Shown one piece after another: positions 41,679 to 47,592 of a stretch of DNA of 64,000 bases. The translations under genes and the position numbers were made by a program. The DNA comes from a virus. The notes under the pieces were generated by a model. That model was not told the DNA's origin. It searched no databases and was given only the letters and a program-made list of their open reading frames with translations. Location: positions 186,001-250,000 of the IMG/VR virus record IMGVR_UViG_3300031957_002643. One strand, 5' to 3'. Each line of letters starts with the position of its first letter. Positions within the stretch are counted from its first letter, which is position 1.

Positions 41679-41696
41679 GGACATAACACGGGAGAG
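41663..41696. repeat. Perfect 11-bp inverted repeat over -10 and Shine-Dalgarno
   Basis: CTCTCCCGTGT (41663-41673) and ACACGGGAGAG (41686-41696) are exact reverse complements around a 12-nt centre that contains most of the -10 box. The right arm carries the Shine-Dalgarno. Since +1 falls at about 41685, the left arm is not transcribed from this promoter, so a DNA operator is more likely than an mRNA hairpin. Confidence 0.75.
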
Positions 41697-41702
41697 GACA
41701 TT

Positions 41703-42287
41703 ATGGTGCCGCATATTTCTACGCTGCAAAATCGTGATACTGCTCAACTCGCAGCAGAAGAACTTGCCCGTCAGGAAGTTACGGTCGATTGGCTCTATGA
41801 CTCCAAGGATGCATGGAGCGCTATCCAACGGGTTTTCTGCTGGACGAGCGATGATGCAGAATCCATGGGTTTAGACCCGTGGCGTTTCAATCCTGATCTG
41901 GACGCGGCTCAAGAGCGTGGTTGGCGATTCTTCGTACAAGTTTCCGATCTGCCCGAACGCGATCAGATTATTTTCCGCATCTGTAAAATGATTCGTCCTT
42001 ACATGTGGCGTTCTGGTTACGTTGAATCTGGTCTCGATTCCAAGGATCATATTTCGATTTGGGTTCCGAAACGCTTTATGGAGCACGCTCCCGACGATGA
42101 GGGCAGCAGCGATGAACTTGATGGGTTCGTTATCAAAATGATAGAAGGCATTACGTTCAATGGTCCAATCGTGGAAACGTGGGTGGGCATGTCAACACTC
42201 GGTTGGGGCGATCTTCCTCTGGAAGACCTGAAGCTGGTCGAACAATGGGTCACCGAAGAAATCGACAAACTCAAGAAGGGAAATTGA
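41703..42287 (+). CDS. Hypothetical protein, 194 aa
   Basis: Function not recognised. The ATG at 41703 follows GGGAGAGGACATT. Soluble, Trp-rich, acidic protein (VDWLYDSKDAWSAIQRVFCWTSDD..., WVGMSTLGWGDLPLEDLKLVEQWV). The region from about 41700 to 46300 has noticeably higher GC than the structural block. Confidence 0.6.
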   Translation: MVPHISTLQNRDTAQLAAEELARQEVTVDWLYDSKDAWSAIQRVFCWTSDDAESMGLDPWRFNPDLDAAQERGWRFFVQVSDLPERDQIIFRICKMIRPYMWRSGYVESGLDSKDHISIWVPKRFMEHAPDDEGSSDELDGFVIKMIEGITFNGPIVETWVGMSTLGWGDLPLEDLKLVEQWVTEEIDKLKKGN

Positions 42288-42288
42288 A

Positions 42289-42615
42289 ATGACCAAGAAA
42301 GAAGCAATGGAACGTTGGGCGGGCCTCAAACCCAATCAAAAGGTTTTGCCGCATATGACGCCGCTGCCTGCGGCTTCTGAAGGCTCGACGTATGGCGCCT
42401 GTGGTATCCGCATCACCGGTAACCCGGAATTCGTGGACGCGGTTCTGTCCCGACTGAAGGACCTTCTGGAAGCCGAAGGCGAAACCACTCGTCTGCATCT
42501 GGCTCGTGCTCCGATCAAGGACACCAGTGAGAAGCAATTCCACAATCGGGATGGTGGTGCGGAAAGCTGCTACATTCAGGTCCGCGAACGAGCACGACCG
42601 AAACCGCCCCGTTAA
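42289..42615 (+). CDS. Hypothetical protein, 108 aa
   Basis: Function not recognised. AAGGGAAATTGAA precedes the ATG. N-terminal short helix (MTKKEAMERWAGLKPNQ), a central GIRITGNPEFVDAVLSRLKDLLEAEGETTRLHLARAP with a beta-alpha-beta look, and a basic tail (RERARPKPPR). Ends 4 bp into the convergent PH-domain gene. Confidence 0.55.
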   Translation: MTKKEAMERWAGLKPNQKVLPHMTPLPAASEGSTYGACGIRITGNPEFVDAVLSRLKDLLEAEGETTRLHLARAPIKDTSEKQFHNRDGGAESCYIQVRERARPKPPR

Positions 42616-43082
42616 CGATTAGAGTTTATATTCACTAGAATTTCACGGGGTCGAGGTAGATGGTCTACCTCGATTTCCGTTTCTGAAGATGCCGAAGACG
42701 AAACTTCGATCTTACCGACATTCAGAATTCTTTGCCAAAATGTTTGCTGACACCGAAACTTGGTAATGTCCTGCAAAAAGATTTGAGTGACTTCCTTATC
42801 AAAGATACCGTTCGTCACTCGGATATATGTATTAGTTATCAGAACATCAGTACTTTTGATGTTGTATAACCATCCGGCAAAGCTTAACAGAACCATCACA
42901 AACACACCAATTGCAATAGCTAGACTTTGGATGACAAACCAAGGTAGTATCAGCGCTGCAACCAAAAGCGCGACGAGCAATGCGAAATGGAACGGCTTTG
43001 ATCTGATCATAGCCGGATTCGCGTGATACAGAATCTTTTTGTCTGCCCGCTTCTCTATATTTTCGTTTCCATTTTCGAACAT
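42612..43082 (-). CDS. Membrane-anchored bacterial PH-domain protein (bPH2/YdbS-like), 156 aa
   Basis: Begins KILYHANPAMIRSKPFHF, then two adjacent transmembrane helices (ALLVALLVAALILPWFVI and LAIAIGVFVMVLLSFAGWL). The cytoplasmic PH-like domain is DVLITNTYIRVTNGIFDKEVTQIFLQDITKFRCQQTFWQRILNVGKIEVSSS. This 'xxLTxxRxxxxxGxxxxxxxxIPLxxIxxVxxxxxxxxxxxxxGxIxV' pattern is the classical DUF304/bPH2 family. Role in a phage is unknown; membrane modification or host takeover are guesses. SD GGAGC precedes the ATG. Confidence 0.8.
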   Translation of the reverse strand: MFENGNENIEKRADKKILYHANPAMIRSKPFHFALLVALLVAALILPWFVIQSLAIAIGVFVMVLLSFAGWLYNIKSTDVLITNTYIRVTNGIFDKEVTQIFLQDITKFRCQQTFWQRILNVGKIEVSSSASSETEIEVDHLPRPREILVNINSNR

Positions 43083-43101
43083 GAAATTGCTCCTTATGAT
43101 A

Positions 43102-43130
43102 AGTATATTATGTATTAACCTACATTACAA
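43102..43130 (-). promoter_or_regulatory. Sigma70-like promoter for PH-domain gene (minus)
   Basis: Minus strand TTGTAA (plus 43125-43130), 17-nt spacer, TATACT (plus 43102-43107). Predicted +1 near 43095 leaves a short leader with GGAGC, so this one is not leaderless. Confidence 0.5.
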
Positions 43131-43142
43131 GAGAAAATTGTC

Positions 43143-43376
43143 ATGGACGCTACCAAGCAGAAAATCGAAAACATCCTTTTAGAAGCAGAAGAATTGACGG
43201 AATACAATAAATCCGACAAAGTTGCAAACTGGAAGGCGAAATTCATGCGTGATAACAAACACATCGGCAGTAAGACATATCACATGACCAAACGAAGTGT
43301 AGCCGTATCCAAAGCAGAGAAACTTGCGAACCGTGTCGGTGCCACTGTTTATGATTTTGCTCAAACGTTTATCTGA
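43143..43376 (+). CDS. Hypothetical protein, 77 aa
   Basis: Function not recognised. Basic helical protein (MDATKQKIENILLEAEELTEYNKSDKVANWKAKFMRDNKHIGSK... ) with an AAGAGA site upstream. No motif. Confidence 0.55.
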   Translation: MDATKQKIENILLEAEELTEYNKSDKVANWKAKFMRDNKHIGSKTYHMTKRSVAVSKAEKLANRVGATVYDFAQTFI

Positions 43377-43377
43377 C

Positions 43378-43421
43378 TTGACATAAGCTCACATATCTGT
43401 TTATGTGTGGTCTCGTATAAT
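43378..43421 (+). promoter_or_regulatory. Composite promoter region before the Cys-motif array
   Basis: TTGACA (43378-43383) is followed at 17 nt by TTATGT (43401-43406), and a perfect TATAAT lies further on at 43416-43421. From the second box, +1 would be near 43428, four bases before the ATG at 43432. ACATAA (43381-43386) and TTATGT (43401-43406) are reverse complements. Confidence 0.4.
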
Positions 43422-43431
43422 AGAGAGCCGC

Positions 43432-43770
43432 ATGTCAGATGATCCCCAGACATATGATTTCGTCCAACCACCACGTACTGGTGGTGAGGCTAGAGCACGA
43501 TTATGTCCCTTTAAGGTTTCAACCTATTGTATGGTGAATGGCTGTATGGCGTGGATGACTCTTTCTGATACTGAAGAAATTGCAGACAAACCAATATCCC
43601 ATATCGAGGTTACGGACAATGATGGAAACGGTCAGCAAATTCAAAAGAAAATGAATATTACTAACACTTGGAAAGAAATCGAAATTGACGGTACGATCAA
43701 ATACGAAAGAAGATTGAGATGGCAAGAGCTTGTTGGTATTTGTATGCGTTTGGAGAAAAATAATGGATAG
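43432..43770 (+). CDS. Cys-motif small protein, copy 1 of 3, 112 aa
   Basis: Carries LCPFKVSTYCMVNGCMAWM near residue 25 and GICMRLE at the C-terminus. The pattern C-P-F-K...C-x3-C-x-A-W...G-x-C recurs in the next two genes, so these are tandem paralogues. Four conserved Cys suggest a zinc or iron-sulphur site. Similar single-copy 'C...C.AW...GYC' small proteins occur in many proteobacterial phages, without known function. ATG at 43432; the next gene starts 8 bp before this stop. Confidence 0.65.
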   Translation: MSDDPQTYDFVQPPRTGGEARARLCPFKVSTYCMVNGCMAWMTLSDTEEIADKPISHIEVTDNDGNGQQIQKKMNITNTWKEIEIDGTIKYERRLRWQELVGICMRLEKNNG

Positions 43771-44053
43771 TGATTCTGTTATCGGTTCCCCGTTACGCTC
43801 CAGAAAGGAAATGGCCAATAAGTTATGTCCATTCAAGCTTGCGTCGGGTACGGGGTTCACTGCTTGCGAAACCCTACAATGTGCTGCATGGCAAACGGTG
43901 GTGAGCGAATTAGAAGTCAAAGCTGAAGACCTCCCATTATATCAAGATAGTGCAGCACAGGTGAAGCCACTGTCAGGTGGAATGTTTCATGTTACGTTGA
44001 AGCGTAATGAGTGTTTGGGTGTTTGTCATATGCTTCATGGGGTCAAGGTATGA
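43763..44053 (+). CDS. Cys-motif small protein, copy 2 of 3, 96 aa
   Basis: Second paralogue: KLCPFKLASGTGFTACETLQCAAWQTV, with the C-terminal GVCHMLHG giving the fourth Cys. The ATG overlaps the previous stop (ATGGATAG). Spacing between the first two Cys is longer than in copy 1. It ends by overlapping copy 3 (ATGA). Confidence 0.65.
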   Translation: MDSDSVIGSPLRSRKEMANKLCPFKLASGTGFTACETLQCAAWQTVVSELEVKAEDLPLYQDSAAQVKPLSGGMFHVTLKRNECLGVCHMLHGVKV

Positions 44054-44463
44054 AGCTTACACCAGACAATATAAAGCAACCGATCCTTAACGAAAACGAA
44101 GCCAAGAAGAAAAATTGTTTTAAAGCAAACGGACACAATTGTTGTGCTAACAATTGTATGGCTTGGATTCGTTTGAATGATAAAATCATTATTGATGAAA
44201 TGCCCGAAGAGCCAACTGAAGGCATAACACATCGAACCATTCGGCAACGGCGTTATAACGGGTATTATGGCGATAATAGTATCATAGACACCTATCGTCA
44301 AAATATTGAATGGGAAGAACACGTTGATGGTGATGGGAACACTTATTTCTCTCGCCCACCATCAGCCGACATTAAGGATTTCAATAAAATATATGGTTTT
44401 TGTCTTGCATTAGAAGAAATAATGTGTAATATCCAAGCTTCCATGTCAGAACCCAAGGAGTAA
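44050..44463 (+). CDS. Cys-motif small protein, copy 3 of 3, 137 aa
   Basis: Third paralogue: KKNCFKANGHNCCANNCMAWIRL, ending in YGFCLALEE. It has an extra Cys (CC) and a longer insert between the Cys cluster and the terminal GFC (residues about 45-110, Tyr-rich YNGYYGDNS). The start overlaps the previous stop by ATGA. The three genes form one translationally coupled array followed by two membrane-protein genes. Confidence 0.65.
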   Translation: MKLTPDNIKQPILNENEAKKKNCFKANGHNCCANNCMAWIRLNDKIIIDEMPEEPTEGITHRTIRQRRYNGYYGDNSIIDTYRQNIEWEEHVDGDGNTYFSRPPSADIKDFNKIYGFCLALEEIMCNIQASMSEPKE

Positions 44464-44466
44464 TTC

Positions 44467-45102
44467 ATGAAACTCTGGCAAGTCAAAAGAGGCACCGCCC
44501 TTCATGGGTTACTACAAGGTGCTGTCAATCTGAATGCAACCGCATTCGAACCAACATACTTCGATGATGGGAAATACAGCCCCCTTCTTCGTCGTTTCCG
44601 TGGCAATATGATGAACTTCTGCGAGGTATCACGACATGTGATCCTCTGGACGCCTCTGTATCTTCTGGTACATGTGCTTATGATTGCCATGCCGCTGACC
44701 GCAATCTTCGTTTATCCGGTCATGCGTTTCGGTGTAACACCCATCATGTGGTATTTCATTGTTGCTGCTGGTGTTGCTGCTGTCATTATTGCGTTGATGT
44801 TCTTAGTCAGAACAACTGAGAAAATCACGGATGCACGGCGAGCAGCAAAAGAAGAAAAACGAGCAGCGGAGCAACATGCTGAGCCGGTCGTCAAGAAAGA
44901 GAACAAGTTCTTCAAATGGCTTGTCAATTTCATGGTCAACGGTGTCTTTAAGTTCATCGGCAGAACCCTTCTGTTGTTCGGACTGATCCCCGCGATCTTC
45001 AAATTCATCGCCATGCTCTATACCATGTTCAAGGACAATTTCTGTCCGATGGTTGAGATCGTTGACGATGAAACCGAAACCACAGAAGAAGGAGCAGAGT
45101 AA
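44467..45102 (+). CDS. Multi-pass membrane protein, 211 aa
   Basis: Hydrophobic helices at about residues 58-83 (VILWTPLYLLVHVLMIAMPLTAIFVY), 92-116 (MWYFIVAAGVAAVIIALMFLV) and 160-185 (FIGRTLLLFGLIPAIFKFIAML), with a charged cytoplasmic helix between the second and third (TTEKITDARRAAKEEKRAAEQHAEP). SD AAGGAG. Unknown role; stop overlaps the next start (TAATG). Confidence 0.65.
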   Translation: MKLWQVKRGTALHGLLQGAVNLNATAFEPTYFDDGKYSPLLRRFRGNMMNFCEVSRHVILWTPLYLLVHVLMIAMPLTAIFVYPVMRFGVTPIMWYFIVAAGVAAVIIALMFLVRTTEKITDARRAAKEEKRAAEQHAEPVVKKENKFFKWLVNFMVNGVFKFIGRTLLLFGLIPAIFKFIAMLYTMFKDNFCPMVEIVDDETETTEEGAE

Positions 45103-45443
45103 TGAAGCTTTCTGATTTTCTCCTCAAGCGCAAGAACATCATTCCTGCCCTTGGCGTGTCCCTTCTCTTTAGCCTTGTATGGGTTTGGGTTGTTGTTTTC
45201 TTGATCCCGAATCTGTCTGGCGAATGGGAAACCGTTTCGACCGAAGAATGTCCAGTGACGGTTCAGGTTCGAGATAATGGCTCTCCGTATCTAACTGCGA
45301 CATGTGATGATGAGACGATCAATATCATTAGCTCTTCGCAAGTAGCGAGAGCGCTATATGACAATACTGATACTGCGCAATGCACGATCAGTCGTCATTC
45401 TCACAGTGGTGATACAAATTACTCTTGCAGAATTTCTTCTTGA
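45102..45443 (+). CDS. Membrane-anchored exported protein with Cys pairs, 113 aa
   Basis: One N-terminal anchor (IIPALGVSLLFSLVWVWVVVFLIP), then about 80 exported residues with four Cys (EECPVTV, ATCDDE, AQCTIS, YSCRIS), probably two periplasmic disulphides. Function unknown. The stop codon TGA (45441-45443) lies within the -35 box of the next gene's promoter. Confidence 0.65.
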   Translation: MKLSDFLLKRKNIIPALGVSLLFSLVWVWVVVFLIPNLSGEWETVSTEECPVTVQVRDNGSPYLTATCDDETINIISSSQVARALYDNTDTAQCTISRHSHSGDTNYSCRISS

Positions 45444-45468
45444 CAACTCAATAAAAACCGTATAACTA
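45440..45468 (+). promoter_or_regulatory. Sigma70-like leaderless promoter for Pnkp-like phosphatase
   Basis: TTGACA (45440-45445), 17-nt spacer, TAACTA (45463-45468); predicted +1 at 45475, one base before the ATG at 45476. The TGA of TTGACA is the stop codon of the upstream gene. Confidence 0.65.
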
Positions 45469-45475
45469 TACGGTT
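45456..45475. repeat. Perfect 9-bp dyad centred on the -10 box
   Basis: AACCGTATA (45456-45464) and TATACGGTT (45467-45475) with a 2-nt centre at 45465.5, identical to the centre of the TAACTA box. The right arm ends at the start codon. Looks like an operator for a dimeric repressor. Confidence 0.75.
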
Positions 45476-46267
45476 ATGAAAAGAGAACTGTCAAAAGAAC
45501 TTCCGCTCCGAGTGATCGGTGACGTGCACGGTGGCTTCGAGGAATTCGAAGCCATCGTTCGTCATGGTCTGGAACAAGGCCGCTTCATTGTGTGCCTTGG
45601 CGATCCTGAAGACCGTGGCCCGAACCCGGCCAAAGTGATCGAACTCATCATGGACCTTTATGATGAGGGCAAGGCCGACGAAGTTATGTCCAATCACAAA
45701 TGGAAGCACTATCGGTATTACGATGGTCGTCCGGTGATGCTCAATGACGAGCACAAGAAGACTCGTCGTGATATCAACTCCATGGGCCGTGAATTCGTTG
45801 AACGTTATCTTGAGTTCTGTAAACGAGTTCCGTGGTTTATCCGTCATGGTGATAACTTCTTCGCCCATGCATCATATCATCCGATTGCCTGTGAAGAAGC
45901 ACCGAGCCGGAAGTATCGCAAGATTCTTCAGGAACGCCTGATCTATGGCCAAACGAGTGGACGTATGGAAGGTGGATTACCAGTGCGACTGTTGGATTGG
46001 ATTGACCGTGTTCCTGAAAGCATGAATGTGTTTGTCGGTCACCACATCCTGTCAACCGAAGAAATCCTTCAGTTCCAAACGACTGGTGGGAAGGTCCACT
46101 TTGTTGACCTTGGTTGTCAGTCGCGTGAAGGTGGTCAACTGGCCTATGTTGACATCGATGAAGGAAAGATCACAGGTTCGTCCCATGATATCTCCTTCAA
46201 AGATGATCCTTCGGAATTTGGCGATTATCGTTTGAACGTTTCTGAGAGCAATGCGAATGGCGAGTAA
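45476..46267 (+). CDS. PPP-family phosphatase, similar to bacterial Pnkp phosphatase domain, 263 aa
   Basis: Motifs in order: VIGDVHGGFEEFEAIV (residues 13-28), CLGDPEDRGPNPAKVIELIMDLYDEGKADEVMSNHKWKH, where GDxxDRGP, the V-x-x-L-x-M helix and the (S/G)NH motif match the 2',3'-phosphatase domain of bacterial Pnkp. Later come IRHGDNFFAHASYHP and NVFVGHHILS. GNH is SNH and the third GD motif residue is altered (DPEDRG), so metal binding should be checked. Together with the kinase at 40321 it could restore RNA or DNA ends. Leaderless. Overlaps the convergent gene by 43 bp. Confidence 0.75.
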   Translation: MKRELSKELPLRVIGDVHGGFEEFEAIVRHGLEQGRFIVCLGDPEDRGPNPAKVIELIMDLYDEGKADEVMSNHKWKHYRYYDGRPVMLNDEHKKTRRDINSMGREFVERYLEFCKRVPWFIRHGDNFFAHASYHPIACEEAPSRKYRKILQERLIYGQTSGRMEGGLPVRLLDWIDRVPESMNVFVGHHILSTEEILQFQTTGGKVHFVDLGCQSREGGQLAYVDIDEGKITGSSHDISFKDDPSEFGDYRLNVSESNANGE

Positions 46268-46605
46268 AGACGGAACATCATCCGTTCTCTGAATTCGCTT
46301 GCTCCAAAAATTTCAATCATTAATCCCAACCGCGATCCTTCTGGACGCCCGGTTAGTACCAAATACACATCTCGAAAGAACGAACGGAGCCGTTCCTTTC
46401 CGTAGTGTTCCTTGCCAACCGCATAACAGATGGTCATATATTCTTCGGAAGTGTGACCATCTTCTAATTGCGGAAGAAGATCGTTCATTGCACCAATAAA
46501 AATGCGAGCACGCTCATGCAACTCGGCCACTGGTGCGTCGAGTTCAAAGGTATCGTCACTATAGTCAATTAGTGCGAAATAAGCTGCAAGTTCTCTGTAA
46601 TCCAT
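46225..46605 (-). CDS. Stand-alone synthetase anticodon-binding domain (class I LysRS/GluRS-like), 126 aa
   Basis: The segment AVGKEHYGKERLRSFFRDVYLVLTGRPEGSRLGLMIEIFGASEFRERMMF closely follows the C-terminal 'FxxxYxxLxGxxxGPRLGxxIxLxGxxxxxxR' helix bundle of class I LysRS and GluRS, which reads the anticodon. No HIGH or KMSKS catalytic domain is present, so it cannot charge tRNA. It lies 173 bp beyond a phage tRNA-Pro gene on the same strand. It might bind, protect or redirect host tRNA. No Shine-Dalgarno; +1 is predicted at the ATG. Confidence 0.6.
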   Translation of the reverse strand: MDYRELAAYFALIDYSDDTFELDAPVAELHERARIFIGAMNDLLPQLEDGHTSEEYMTICYAVGKEHYGKERLRSFFRDVYLVLTGRPEGSRLGLMIEIFGASEFRERMMFRLYSPFALLSETFKR

Positions 46606-46612
46606 AAATCGG

Positions 46613-46640
46613 ATTATACGTCATTTAGTGGGAAAGTCAA
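46613..46640 (-). promoter_or_regulatory. Sigma70-like leaderless promoter for anticodon-binding protein (minus)
   Basis: Minus strand TTGACT (plus 46635-46640), 16-nt spacer, perfect TATAAT (plus 46613-46618); predicted +1 at 46606, next to the ATG at 46605. The stop codon of the 40-residue ORF upstream (plus 46637-46639) is inside the -35 box. Confidence 0.7.
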
Positions 46641-46759
46641 CTGATCCGGTAACCAATTAACCAGCAATCGATTCTAAAGAACCATTTGCCATCTTTCTTA
46701 CCGGCCCCAATACGGATCATTCGATTATTTTGATCCAATTCGATCACATCAATTTTCAT
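46637..46759 (-). CDS. 40-residue ORF downstream of tRNA-Pro
   Basis: Encodes MKIDVIELDQNNRMIRIGAG... ending GKWFFRIDCWLIGYRIS. The aromatic beta-hairpin end (W-F-F-R-I-D-C-W-L-I-G-Y-R) resembles a common style of very small phage proteins. It starts 18 nt after the tRNA 3' end and ends inside the promoter for the next gene, filling the gap precisely, which supports a real gene. Shine-Dalgarno is weak. Confidence 0.5.
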   Translation of the reverse strand: MKIDVIELDQNNRMIRIGAGKKDGKWFFRIDCWLIGYRIS

Positions 46760-46777
46760 TTTAATATCTCAGGAAAA

Positions 46778-46854
<77 letters not shown>

Positions 46855-46861
46855 ATGACTA

Positions 46862-46892
46862 TATTTATAGTATAAACGTATACTTAAGTCAA
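46862..46892 (-). promoter_or_regulatory. Overlapping early and late promoters for tRNA-Pro
   Basis: Minus strand TTGACT (plus 46887-46892), 17-nt spacer, TATAAA (plus 46864-46869), giving +1 at 46857. The same -10 is part of an exact late box TATAAATA (plus 46862-46869) with +1 at 46856. Both starts are 2-3 nt before the mature tRNA 5' end. The -35 lies inside the last codons of the upstream gene. Confidence 0.65.
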
Positions 46893-47288
46893 ATGGTTTT
46901 TCTGTAAAATCTCATCAACCATGTGATCTCTGACGTTTTGATACATCATGAAACCTGCTGCCCCTTTGAAATTCAAAGGGGCAGCAGTACAATCCAGACC
47001 AATGGTATAAAGACTAGTCCCTTCCATGGCGTGCGAGAAACCAGACCAACTTTGGATACCAGATGATTCTGCATCAACAACGATGTGCTTTTCGCCAGCT
47101 AATGCTAATTTGAAGTTTTTCTTCAAGGTGGCATATTCGGCTTTCGTATCTCTCAGATATTCATAATCTGAGAAGTGCAAGAAGTGTGCAGTTATGTGAT
47201 TGGAATCAACATTAAGCAATTCCTTCAGTCGTGCAATAACAGGAAGACGAACCTCGTTGGGTCCGCGTGTCAAAATTACAGTTCGCAT
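46884..47288 (-). CDS. Hypothetical protein, 134 aa (possible degenerate P-loop kinase fold)
   Basis: Begins MRTVILTRGPNEVRLPVIARLKELL and later has EKHIVVDAESSGIQSWSGF, the order of nucleotide/polynucleotide kinases in which a Walker A loop and a DxTN-type strand would sit. However, the GxxxxGKS loop is absent (TRGPNEVRL), so ATP binding is doubtful. A perfect 16-bp inverted repeat lies in codons for TAAPLNFKGAAG. The last codons overlap the tRNA promoter. Confidence 0.5.
   Translation of the reverse strand: MRTVILTRGPNEVRLPVIARLKELLNVDSNHITAHFLHFSDYEYLRDTKAEYATLKKNFKLALAGEKHIVVDAESSGIQSWSGFSHAMEGTSLYTIGLDCTAAPLNFKGAAGFMMYQNVRDHMVDEILQKNHLT
46955..46987. repeat. Perfect 16-bp inverted repeat with 1-nt centre
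   Basis: CTGCTGCCCCTTTGAA (46955-46970), a single A, and TTCAAAGGGGCAGCAG (46972-46987). It lies inside the coding sequence about 75 nt before its stop. This is the longest near-palindrome noticed in the window. Confidence 0.85.
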
Positions 47289-47289
47289 A

Positions 47290-47592
47290 TCATATGTCCT
47301 CGTAAGTCAATGATAGGTTAATTTTGTCCCCTGTTACAATAATATCCATAATAATTTCATCGGTTGCTAATGATGTGACATGTACATCGTGACCGGGGAA
47401 CAGTTTCATGACTTGTGTTTCTACGTCTTCATCAAACATGTTCCATAAATCTAGAGAGATTAGCAAACTCATCAAATCCCTAATTGGATTTTGGTTTGAA
47501 TATTGATCTTCTGTGAGCCGGATCATGTACCTATTGTCTGGAAACAATTCGTACATGGGGATCATGGTTACTTCTTCTTCACGGTATTCCAT
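47290..47592 (-). CDS. Hypothetical protein, about 90-100 aa
   Basis: Function not recognised. Start uncertain: ATG at 47592 overlaps the upstream gene, while ATG at 47565 (MIPMYELFPDN...) has GAAGAAG before it. Contains MIRLTEDQ and a C-terminal beta strand set (VHVTSLATDEIIMDIIVTGDKINLSLTYEDI). Probably co-transcribed with its neighbours. Confidence 0.5.
   Translation of the reverse strand: MEYREEEVTMIPMYELFPDNRYMIRLTEDQYSNQNPIRDLMSLLISLDLWNMFDEDVETQVMKLFPGHDVHVTSLATDEIIMDIIVTGDKINLSLTYEDI

Noticed and set aside
46861-46880. att site or integration signal at the tRNA gene
   Set aside because: The AT-rich palindromic sequence next to tRNA-Pro is explained by the overlapping promoters; no integrase is present and the gene content is that of a lytic phage.
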